A DNA stretch of 58,011 nucleotides from Sulfuricella sp035530375 (lineage in GTDB: Bacteria > Pseudomonadota > Gammaproteobacteria > Burkholderiales > Sulfuricellaceae). Below the pieces are notes generated by a model, which was not told the origin of the DNA, did not search any database, and saw only the letters and a program-made list of their open reading frames with translations. Of this stretch, positions 52,099 to 58,011 are shown piece by piece; position 1 is the first letter of the stretch, and every line of letters starts with the position of its first letter. The DNA lies in assembly GCA_035530375.1 (NCBI GenBank), contig DATKUY010000016.1, forward strand, positions 1-58,011. The letters are read 5' to 3'. A program made the position numbers and the translations under genes.

Positions 52099-53314
52099 GC
52101 CGCTCTACCGACATGGCAAGCACGCGCAGGCCGGAAGCCTGCATCGAACCCAGCAGCTTGTCCTGAGCGCCTTTCATGGCTTCCGCCGTGCCAGAATCTG
52201 CGGCCTTGAGGTCAATACGCACCCCCTGCGGCGTAAAAGCTAGGGCCGCCTGCACGTTGCCCAGCCTGGGCAACTGAAGGCGCAAACTGGTTTGCCAGTG
52301 GCGCAATTCCTCATCTCCATTGCCCCCCTCGCGCGCATTCCGCTCCTCCACTCTCCACTCCATCGTCTGCCCTTGCCACACCTGTCCCTGCCACACCAGT
52401 TGGCGCGAATCGAGGGTCTGCAACTGCTGCTGGACCAGGGAGACCGCCTCGGCGTGAACCGGGAGGCTGGCAGCACTCTGCACCGGCGCCCCATCCAACA
52501 GCGATTGTGCCGTCATGTTCCCCGAGCTGCCTGGAGCATTGCCCGGTTGCGGGGCATTCGGCGCGTTCATTGGAGTGGTTGCTGCCTGAGCCGGACTGCC
52601 CGGAGCGTTGCCCGGTTGCAGAGCAGTCGGCACGTTCATTGAGGCGTTTGTCGCCTGATCCGGCAACTGAGCATTTGCCATGCCCTTTGGACCGACTTCG
52701 GGTGGCGACGAGGAAACGAGGGGCAGAAGCTTGCCCTGCGGCTCCCGCAGCAAGTCCGCCAGATTTCTCTCTCCGGCCACCCATTGAGCCTGGTGGGACT
52801 CGTAAAACAATCCGCTCTGTGACAAGGCGCTGCGCAGCGTGGTGGCGAATTCCTTGATGTCGGCGGGCGCGGAGGAAAGCAAAGGCGCCGCTCTGATCAG
52901 AGAAGAAGCCTTGGCCCCCGCCTGATCTGAAATTTTTTGCAGCAACGCGCCGAGATAACGCGCCGAATCACTGACGGTAACCTGGGGTTTGGCATCGGCA
53001 GGAACAGCAGCGTTGAGTGTCGCTGCAGCCAGATCGCGGGTAAGCACGAAGGTCAGGCGCGGCTGGTTGGAAACAAAGGTCAATTCGACCTGCTCGCCCT
53101 GCTGGGTGTTCCTGGGCAAATTCATGTCCAGTACTTGCTCGCCGACCTGTACCTGGAACCGTCCGTTCGGCATATTGGACAGCACCACGGCCGTCAGGCG
53201 CTGACCGGGCACCCACAGCGGCTCCTCCAGCGGAGTCTGGGCAACATCCACCAGCGGCGGAGCGGATGTTTTAATCAGCAATTGCAACTGGTTTAAAACA
53301 TCGTTGTGAATCAT
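52085..53314 (-). CDS. fliK: Flagellar hook-length control protein FliK-like
   Basis: 409 residues. The N-terminal part has an OB-like segment (PGQRLTAVVLSNMPNGRFQVQVG). The middle is a low-complexity Pro/Ala/Asn/Gln ruler region with a tandem repeat. The C-terminal domain (about 310-409) ends GVRIDLKAADSGTAEAM and LRVLAMSVERHEKA, as in the FliK substrate-switch domain. It probably measures the hook and signals the switch to filament export together with FlhB. Identity rests on architecture and neighbours more than on strong motifs. Confidence 0.78.
   Translation of the reverse strand: MIHNDVLNQLQLLIKTSAPPLVDVAQTPLEEPLWVPGQRLTAVVLSNMPNGRFQVQVGEQVLDMNLPRNTQQGEQVELTFVSNQPRLTFVLTRDLAAATLNAAVPADAKPQVTVSDSARYLGALLQKISDQAGAKASSLIRAAPLLSSAPADIKEFATTLRSALSQSGLFYESHQAQWVAGERNLADLLREPQGKLLPLVSSSPPEVGPKGMANAQLPDQATNASMNVPTALQPGNAPGSPAQAATTPMNAPNAPQPGNAPGSSGNMTAQSLLDGAPVQSAASLPVHAEAVSLVQQQLQTLDSRQLVWQGQVWQGQTMEWRVEERNAREGGNGDEELRHWQTSLRLQLPRLGNVQAALAFTPQGVRIDLKAADSGTAEAMKGAQDKLLGSMQASGLRVLAMSVERHEKA
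52527..52664. repeat. Two 69-bp imperfect tandem repeats within fliK
   Basis: Units 52527-52595 and 52596-52664 share ctgcc(t/c)ggag, ttgcccggttgc and cgttcattg in the same order, exactly 23 codons apart, so the frame is kept. They encode two copies of a PMNAPNAPQPGNAPGS-like block in the flexible ruler region. Confidence 0.75.
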
Positions 53315-53700
53315 GAGGATTGACTATGGTGCATAGCGATGATCAATTCCGCCTCGCCGCGCGAGATTCCGCAGCGGGAGGCCACATCGCTCACGTTGAG
53401 ACCCTGCTCGGCCATTTGAATGGCATTAGTGTAGGGCGTCACCGCAGCTTGCAGGGCCTTTATCTTTTCGATCTCCGACTGCAACCGGTTAACCTGCTCC
53501 TGCAGGCGGGCCATTTCCAATTCCAGGGATTGCACTTCCCGGTTTTGGGCGAGGGCATGAGCCTCTGCCCCCTTTTGCCAAACCCGCCAACCGAGGGGTT
53601 TGGTAGAACGCATCAGCAGCAGCATCTCGGCAATATAAACCGCCAGCACCAGCACAGCGCCGATCAGCAATTCACGCCAAGTAATAACAAAGGATTCCAA
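53311..53700 (-). CDS. DUF2802-family membrane-anchored protein
   Basis: 129 residues. One N-terminal membrane helix (about 10-30, LLIGAVLVLAVYIAEMLLL) precedes a coiled coil (about 50-85, LELEMARLQEQVNRLQSEIEKIK) and a helix-turn-helix-like end GLNVSDVASRCGISRGEAELI, which is the DUF2802 signature. Function unknown; genes of this family are frequent in flagellar clusters. Its stop overlaps the fliK start (ATGA), so it is part of the operon. Confidence 0.78.
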   Translation of the reverse strand: MESFVITWRELLIGAVLVLAVYIAEMLLLMRSTKPLGWRVWQKGAEAHALAQNREVQSLELEMARLQEQVNRLQSEIEKIKALQAAVTPYTNAIQMAEQGLNVSDVASRCGISRGEAELIIAMHHSQSS

Positions 53701-54180
53701 ATGTTTGTTCCGACCGGAAGATGATTCACAACAATATCATTTTTACATCCGTTCTCACAAGACCGCCAATCGACTGCCTCTACCACTGAAAGAAACTCGA
53801 CCAGAGCTCGGGGGCATGCACCACGGCCAGAATAGCAACGGTTGCTCCGTCACTTCATAAGCGATGACATCAAGGAATTGGGCGGTTGCCAGGCCGCGCG
53901 TTTGAAGCCTTCCCTTCTCGGTCGATTTCAGGGTGATCGGCAAGTATGCGGGCTTGCCGACGGATTTCAGAAACGGCGCTTCGTGCCACCTATGGATTAT
54001 CTTCTGAGATACGCTCGGCAATTCCAGTTAGACCGTTTAGGGAAGCCCTGAACAGCCCTTCAGCCCCCCCATCCAAGGGGAAAGTGGAATTATCAGGGGT
54101 TCCTTAGGGTCACGGATTCAGACATGACGCCTCTCCTGTGCTAACAGGTACGCAATTTAGCAAAAAAACCAATAGGCCAA
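53701..54180. other. 480-bp gap in the flagellar block
   Basis: Apart from the ParDE relic (53780-54125), the left 79 bp are the region upstream of the DUF2802 gene and presumably hold its promoter. The right 55 bp contain an AT-rich stretch with a run of seven A that may have been the relic's promoter. No intact gene is seen. Open frames here are by-products of the decayed toxin gene. Confidence 0.6.
53780..54125 (-). pseudogene. Degraded ParDE-type toxin-antitoxin relic
   Basis: Read on the minus strand, AGGAG and an ATG at 54125 begin MSESVTLRNP and then a stop, the opening of a ribbon-helix-helix ParD-like antitoxin. Further on, one frame reads GIAERISEDNP, a stop (53990-53992), then VARSAVSEIRRQARILADHPEI, the core of a ParE toxin, ending at a stop at 53870. 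The next frame gives DVIAYEV, and a third gives VAILAVVHAPELW with a stop at 53780, the usual ParE C-terminus. Two frameshifts, two internal stops and loss of most of the antitoxin show that it is dead. Recognised by eye from family patterns. Confidence 0.65.
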
Positions 54181-54468
54181 TCAGGCGAACTCGTCAATTT
54201 GATGTTCGGGATCGGGACGCTTATTGCCAGGATTCACGGATTGATCATCAGGTGTTGATTTGCGCTTATTCTTTTGTCTGAATTCGTTCAAATCAGGGTG
54301 ACGGTCGTCAGGGTGAAATGGAATTGACTCGTTGACTCCACCAACTGGCTCAGTTGCAGCCTGGTAACTCATAAAGGGCAAAAATTCGGCTGTGGTATTC
54401 GAGGTTTGAAAGATTGCATCACTCACACTCTCCTCTACCTGTAAAATGAAACACTCAGGGTGTTTCAT
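54181..54468 (-). CDS. Small unknown protein downstream of fliT
   Basis: 95 residues, not recognised. The first half is mildly hydrophobic (CFILQVEESVSDAIFQTSN). The second half is hydrophilic and rich in D, P, K and N (PDDRHPDLNEFRQKNKRK), probably disordered. It overlaps the fliT end by 14 bp and has AAGG close to the ATG, so it is likely co-translated in the fliD-fliS-fliT operon. A perfect stem-loop covers its start codon. It could be an export or chaperone accessory, but nothing in the sequence proves this. Confidence 0.6.
   Translation of the reverse strand: MKHPECFILQVEESVSDAIFQTSNTTAEFLPFMSYQAATEPVGGVNESIPFHPDDRHPDLNEFRQKNKRKSTPDDQSVNPGNKRPDPEHQIDEFA
54446..54468 (-). promoter_or_regulatory. 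Stem-loop hiding the start codon after fliT
   Basis: A perfect 9-bp inverted repeat (atgaaacac / gtgtttcat) with a five-base loop spans the fliT stop and the ATG of the small downstream gene. In mRNA it would sequester that start codon until ribosomes finishing fliT open it, giving strict coupling. Confidence 0.5.
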
Positions 54469-54781
54469 AGGCCTTGTTTAATTTTTTCTCATTACCGATG
54501 CTTCCCATCATCTCCTGCAACTCGCCCATCCATCCTTCGGTAAGTTTTTTGATTTCAGCGTCTGCTTCAAGGATGGACCGAATCAGATTACCCTTTTTTT
54601 CCAGCTCACTGCCAGTCCACAAACCTTCATTCTCACTTTTTATCAGATCATGGGTGATTGATGCCCGGATTTTTTCCAGTTCGACAAGCTGGCCCCACTG
54701 TTCAGCCCGAACATGCTCCAGCATCCGCCTGGTAAGGCTCAGCATTTCGGCATAGCGGCCGAGTAGCTGTTCAGAATCCAC
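54455..54781 (-). CDS. fliT: Flagellar export chaperone FliT
   Basis: 108-residue all-helical protein (MLSLTRRMLEHVRAEQWGQLVELEKIRASI, then LIRSILEADAEIKKLTEGWMGELQEM), the pattern of FliT chaperones that escort the cap protein FliD. Two bases after fliS and one gene from fliD, the conserved order. Confidence 0.82.
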   Translation of the reverse strand: MDSEQLLGRYAEMLSLTRRMLEHVRAEQWGQLVELEKIRASITHDLIKSENEGLWTGSELEKKGNLIRSILEADAEIKKLTEGWMGELQEMMGSIGNEKKLNKAYETP

Positions 54782-54783
54782 AC

Positions 54784-55257
54784 TCAGGCCTTGCCGTAAC
54801 TAAGTGATGCACGTTGTTGCGGCACCGATTCTGGTTGCGGGGCTGCAACAGTTCCCACGACATTCTGTGGTTTGCCAATTGTATCCCACGCGCCCTTCAA
54901 CTCGGACAGCAAACGCGACACTTCATCCAGTGGCACGGTCTCATTTTTCAGGTTGGCCACCAGCAGGCGTTGACACATATATTCGTACAAAGCCTTGAGA
55001 TTCTGTGCCAGTTCGCCACCCACCTTCTCATCCAGGCTCACCTTCAGGCCCTCATCGATGATGGCGATCGCCTGGGAAATTGCTTTGCCCTTGGCGGCAA
55101 TCTCATTGCGCTGCATATGCACCTTACCGGCAGCAACAGACAGAATCGCACCTTCGAACAGCATGGCAATCAGCTTGTGCGGACTCGCTCCGGCTATGCC
55201 GGTCTCAATCCCTACCTGAGAATAGGCGCTTACTGCATTGCGCGTCGTGGCATTCAT
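54784..55257 (-). CDS. fliS: Flagellin export chaperone FliS
   Basis: 157 residues. The family N-terminus AVSAYSQVGIETGIAGASPHKLIAMLFEGA is followed by the four-helix core (AISQAIAIIDEGLKVSLDEKVGGELAQNLKALYEYM). The C-terminal tail after about 130 is longer and proline/glutamine-rich. It keeps flagellin from polymerising in the cytoplasm. A GAGGG ribosome site precedes the ATG. Confidence 0.93.
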   Translation of the reverse strand: MNATTRNAVSAYSQVGIETGIAGASPHKLIAMLFEGAILSVAAGKVHMQRNEIAAKGKAISQAIAIIDEGLKVSLDEKVGGELAQNLKALYEYMCQRLLVANLKNETVPLDEVSRLLSELKGAWDTIGKPQNVVGTVAAPQPESVPQQRASLSYGKA

Positions 55258-55323
55258 TTTTCCCTCTCTGCCGCCAAAGCAGCGGCATTTATTTTAACCA
55301 GGTTATCCTTGTATGCTCCGAGC

Positions 55324-57342
55324 TTACTTGGAAATCTTAGGCAGATTGGCCAGCTGCTGCGACAAAAAATTGCTGGTTTGCTGCATACTGCCGATCAATA
55401 CGTCCAAAGCGGTATACTGGGCACGGTAGTTTGCTTCGATGGTCACGAGGCGGCGGTTCAGTTCGTCGCGCTGGCGGCCGATATCCTTAATGCTGCTGTT
55501 GAGCCCGTCGGTACGGCTGGAAACCATGCTCGGGCTTGCCAGGAAACCACCTACCAAGGAATTCAGCATGTTGGCGTAGCCATTGGAAAAATTGATGGTG
55601 CCTCGCGCGCCAACCACCCCCCCGGCGATTTGAATCTTGAGTCCCTCTACCGTCGAACCCGTCACTCCGGTCAGAGCCTGGCCAGAGCCTACGGCGGCCA
55701 TCCCGCCGATGGTACCGGCCACATCCACACCCACCGTGGGGGTCATCGTGCCGCCCATGAAGGTCGACACGGCGGTGCCTGTTCCACTCGTCATGCTCGC
55801 GTTGGAAGCCGAGCCATAGCGAACGGAAGTGACGCTCAGGAAACCGGTGGTGGCATCCACCGTAGCAGCCACGGACGAACCGGCCGAGGAAAATGCGGAG
55901 GTGCCGTTGATGACCGATTGGATCATCGTCGCCAGTTGGGATGCGTTATAGCTTCCCGCTGTCAGGCCAACCGAGGCGCTTATCCCGTCCAGAGTCACAT
56001 TGATTGCGGTGCCTGCGGCAATCACGGTATTTGGAGCGACATTTAAATCGAGGTTGCCGGTGACGCTTCCCTGGGTTGCCAGCTGGGTCACATTGACCGC
56101 ATAACTTCCGGCCTGGGTCTTGGCGGTCGAACCGGAATAATTGACCAGACTGTCGGTGGTTTTGCCCACCGCTGCGAACAACCCGGCAACGTCGCCGAAA
56201 TTATTGGTGATGGCATTTTGCAGCTTGGTGGTATCCAGCGCCATTGACCCGTCTCTCTGGAAGGATACGCCGATTTGCGAGAGCGTGGTCAGGCTGCCGC
56301 TCAAGCCTGCCAGCGAGGAAGAGAGGGTACGGCGAATCTGCGCTTGAATTGTCTGAACCGTGGAATCTCCCAGCAAGGGGCCGGCTTTCTTGGTGGCGGG
56401 GTCGTAGGACGACAAACTGGAGAGGGTGCTATTGATATCGTTATAGGCTTTCACAAATGCCTGCACGGCGGTTTGCACCGAGCCCGCGTTGCGCGCCACG
56501 CTCAGGTTGGTGGTACCGATCTTAAGCAGATTCAGGGTCACGCCCGGAATGGCGCCGGTCAGCGTATTGGATGTGCTGGCAACCGCTACACCGTTTATGG
56601 TGACCGAGGCGCTTTGCGCAGCAGCGCTCTGGGTCATGTTTTGCACCGCCGCCGGGTCCTCGGCCAGCAAACCCTGCACCGTCGCATCGCCGGCCACGGT
56701 GATTTTCATGCTGGAAGTCGCACCGGTCTTGCTGGAAGTCAGCACCAGGCGGTTGGGGGCAGCGCTGCCGTCATTGACGATCGTTGCGGTGACACCGATA
56801 TTGGCTGTATTAATCGCGTCACGAATGCCCTGCAGGGAATTGTTGGTGCTGTCGATAGTAACCGTGCCGCTGGCTTGGGAGGCATCCTGGGTGAATGTGG
56901 CTCCGCTATATATCCCGTTGGTAAGGGTGCCGCCGGTAATGGTACCGAATTGGAAAGTAAGCGTGGAGGCTGCACCGGTGCCTATCGCCGCCGTTGTGCT
57001 GGTTTGCCCTGTGGCCAGCAGGGTCTGGGGCTGGGCCATTGCGGCCACATTGACCGCATAACTACCCGCAACAGCACTGCTGGTGGCGGATGCCGTCATA
57101 ATGGTGGTATCGCCTGGCGTGGCGAGAAAATTCTGGAACTGGGAGAGGTCTGTCAGCCCGCTTACCGCGGTCTGGAATGTAGACAGCGCGCTGTTCAGGT
57201 TGCCATAGGCGGAAAGTTTCGTCTGGTAGCTGGCCTCAAGCGTGTTCAAGCGCACCAGCGGCTGCTGTTCGACCGACATCAACTTGCTGACAATGCCGTT
57301 TACATCCAGGTTGGAACCGATGCCCGGAGATGAAAGTGCCAT
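55324..57342 (-). CDS. fliD: Flagellar filament cap protein FliD
   Basis: 672 residues, well above the 470-residue enteric cap protein. N-terminal FliD domain (SSPGIGSNLDVNGIVSKLMSVEQQPL) and C-terminal domain with the coiled coil (SIKDIGRQRDELNRRLVTIEANYRAQ) and the end LSQQLANLPKISK are intact. Two AGSYAVNV flagellin-hook-IN-like segments (about 92 and 407) show that the exposed middle carries extra domains rich in T, S, G and A. A strong AAGGAGG ribosome site precedes the ATG. Confidence 0.94.
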   Translation of the reverse strand: MALSSPGIGSNLDVNGIVSKLMSVEQQPLVRLNTLEASYQTKLSAYGNLNSALSTFQTAVSGLTDLSQFQNFLATPGDTTIMTASATSSAVAGSYAVNVAAMAQPQTLLATGQTSTTAAIGTGAASTLTFQFGTITGGTLTNGIYSGATFTQDASQASGTVTIDSTNNSLQGIRDAINTANIGVTATIVNDGSAAPNRLVLTSSKTGATSSMKITVAGDATVQGLLAEDPAAVQNMTQSAAAQSASVTINGVAVASTSNTLTGAIPGVTLNLLKIGTTNLSVARNAGSVQTAVQAFVKAYNDINSTLSSLSSYDPATKKAGPLLGDSTVQTIQAQIRRTLSSSLAGLSGSLTTLSQIGVSFQRDGSMALDTTKLQNAITNNFGDVAGLFAAVGKTTDSLVNYSGSTAKTQAGSYAVNVTQLATQGSVTGNLDLNVAPNTVIAAGTAINVTLDGISASVGLTAGSYNASQLATMIQSVINGTSAFSSAGSSVAATVDATTGFLSVTSVRYGSASNASMTSGTGTAVSTFMGGTMTPTVGVDVAGTIGGMAAVGSGQALTGVTGSTVEGLKIQIAGGVVGARGTINFSNGYANMLNSLVGGFLASPSMVSSRTDGLNSSIKDIGRQRDELNRRLVTIEANYRAQYTALDVLIGSMQQTSNFLSQQLANLPKISK

Positions 57343-57414
57343 GATAGCCTCCTTGCTCGTCGCGAGCGGTAGCGCGGCAAAAGTGTATGTTATCTGTTCA
57401 ACGGTTTACCGCTG

Positions 57415-57795
57415 TCAAACTTTTTGCTTAATCAACAGACCTTGCAATTTATCCAGGCTTCTGGCGATAGAGAGCATCTCCTCGGAGGGAATCTGGCGAA
57501 TCACTTCCTTCGTCGCCTTATCCACCACCTTCACCACCACCTTCCCAGTACCTTCGTCCACATTGAATTCGAGGTCGCTGGCGTTTGCCAAGGCCTGGAC
57601 TACCTTGTTCACCTTATCCACTGCCTGCTTCACATGATTGCCGTCAATCGTCTGGCTTGCGGCCTGCACCGCGCCGGCTGAAACCGGAACGTGCGAATCC
57701 TGCTTGACCGCCACCTGTTCCTGAGCCGTTTTTTGAACTCCGGGCTCCGGGTGCGACACGTTGGGCGGTATTACATTTAATTGTTGAATTTCCAT
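57415..57795 (-). CDS. flaG: FlaG family protein
   Basis: 126 residues. The C-terminal FlaG domain (about 60-126) reads VDKVNKVVQALANASDLEFNVDEGTGKVVVKVVDKATKEVIRQIPSEEMLSIARSL, preceded by a disordered leader. FlaG proteins affect filament length and adhesion. Very strong AAGGAGG ribosome site. Located between flagellin and fliD, the usual polar-flagellum order. Confidence 0.92.
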   Translation of the reverse strand: MEIQQLNVIPPNVSHPEPGVQKTAQEQVAVKQDSHVPVSAGAVQAASQTIDGNHVKQAVDKVNKVVQALANASDLEFNVDEGTGKVVVKVVDKATKEVIRQIPSEEMLSIARSLDKLQGLLIKQKV

Positions 57796-57819
57796 GATAC
57801 CCTCCTTACAAGAGAAAAT

Positions 57820-57850
57820 CCCGGCTGGAATTTAACTTATTCCAGCCGGG
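57820..57850 (-). terminator. Terminator of the flagellin gene
   Basis: An 11-bp perfect stem (cccggctggaa / ttccagccggg) with a nine-base loop lies 27 bp past the flagellin stop. On the minus strand it is followed by attttctc. It likely ends most flagellin transcripts, with some read-through into flaG-fliDST. Confidence 0.75.
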
Positions 57851-57876
57851 TTTCATGCTAAGGATAGCTTAAGCGA

Positions 57877-58011
57877 TTACTTCAACAGGCTCAATACCTG
57901 GTTAGGCAGCGCGTTCGCTTGCGCCAACATCGCCACACCCGCCTGCTGCAGAACCTGGTTGCGGGTCAGGCTGGCCGTTTCCGCCGCGAAGTCCGTATCC
58001 TGAATCCGGCT
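57877..58011 (-). CDS. Flagellin, C-terminal fragment (gene continues past window)
   Basis: The last 44 codons read on the minus strand give SRIQDTDFAAETASLTRNQ, then VLQQAGVAMLAQANALPNQ and VLSLLK before TAA. This is the conserved D0/D1 C-terminal helix of bacterial flagellin. The 5' part lies outside the window; truncation is by the window edge, not mutation. Confidence 0.93.
   Translation of the reverse strand, partial: SRIQDTDFAAETASLTRNQVLQQAGVAMLAQANALPNQVLSLLK

Noticed and set aside
53755..54051. Two overlapping small open frames in the 480-bp gap
   Set aside because: Joining frames on the minus strand gives a coherent ParE-like protein with frameshifts, so these frames are by-products of a pseudogene.
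54814..57333. Two long plus-strand open frames opposite fliS and fliD
   Set aside because: Composition is Arg/His/Gly-rich and unlike any family; the minus strand holds fliS and fliD with strong ribosome sites.
1..58011. CRISPR arrays, tRNA or rRNA genes, intact insertion sequences
   Set aside because: No regularly spaced repeats, no cloverleaf or rRNA-like sequence and no transposase with a DDE or HUH motif were found on reading both strands.

Overview
The window is chromosomal DNA of a Gram-negative betaproteobacterium. The best guess is Nitrosomonadales (Gallionellaceae or Sulfuricellaceae relatives). That placement rests on gene order and protein flavour only: GntR-sdhCDAB-sdhE-gltA-odhAB-lpdA, rpsB-tsf-pyrH-frr-uppS-cdsA-dxr-rseP-bamA-skp-lpxD-fabZ-lpxA-lpxB-rnhB, betaproteobacterial MotA/MotB, and a stand-alone RlmK-type methyltransferase. 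No rRNA, tRNA, CRISPR array, intact insertion sequence or prophage gene was seen.

Layout. (1) 1-1018: RlmK-like rRNA methyltransferase and a convergent terminator. (2) 1050-13334, all minus strand: a TCA-cycle block read as gntR, malic enzyme, sdhCDAB, sdhE, gltA, odhA, odhB, lpdA. It has a perfect 12-bp palindrome just upstream of gntR as a candidate operator. (3) 13804-16407: a membrane GGDEF-EAL protein with a periplasmic CxxCH haem-type sensor. (4) 16458-20645, minus: ftsB, eno, kdsA, pyrG. (5) 20803-22826: feoA-feoB behind a Fur-box-like site. (6) 22815-24600: a SpoU rRNA methyltransferase and an orphan SenB-type (selenosugar synthase family) glycosyltransferase. (7) 24605-29468, minus: copD-like gene, motA, motB, a membrane-anchored methyltransferase and an HDOD-GAF protein; motA and motB are split by a 95-bp near-perfect palindromic element. 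(8) 29479-43696, minus: the envelope/lipid A/isoprenoid/translation supercluster from rpsB to rnhB, with a 164-bp element bounded by inverted repeats between pyrH and frr. (9) 43986-47356, plus: map and glnD. (10) 47440-51747, minus: a compact three-gene operon of a group II PLP decarboxylase, a TPR/ATP-grasp ligase and a second fold-type-I PLP enzyme. (11) 51799-58011, minus: a late flagellar block from the flagellin C-terminus through flaG, fliD, fliS, fliT, a small unknown gene, a DUF2802 protein, fliK and an FlhB-C-terminal paralogue.

The strongest candidate for an undescribed system is the decarboxylase/ATP-grasp/PLP-enzyme operon (47440-51747). Its start and stop codons overlap or nearly touch, it has no recognised core-metabolism role, and its enzyme mix looks like a small amide- or peptide-forming pathway. 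Other unusual items are a degraded ParDE toxin-antitoxin relic hidden in the 480-bp gap at 53701-54180, the motA-motB palindrome, the element between pyrH and frr, and the orphan senB. Family calls come from reading conserved motifs by eye. Start sites were moved from the longest open frame where ribosome-binding sites, operon overlaps or family N-termini favoured a shorter protein, and those cases are stated.
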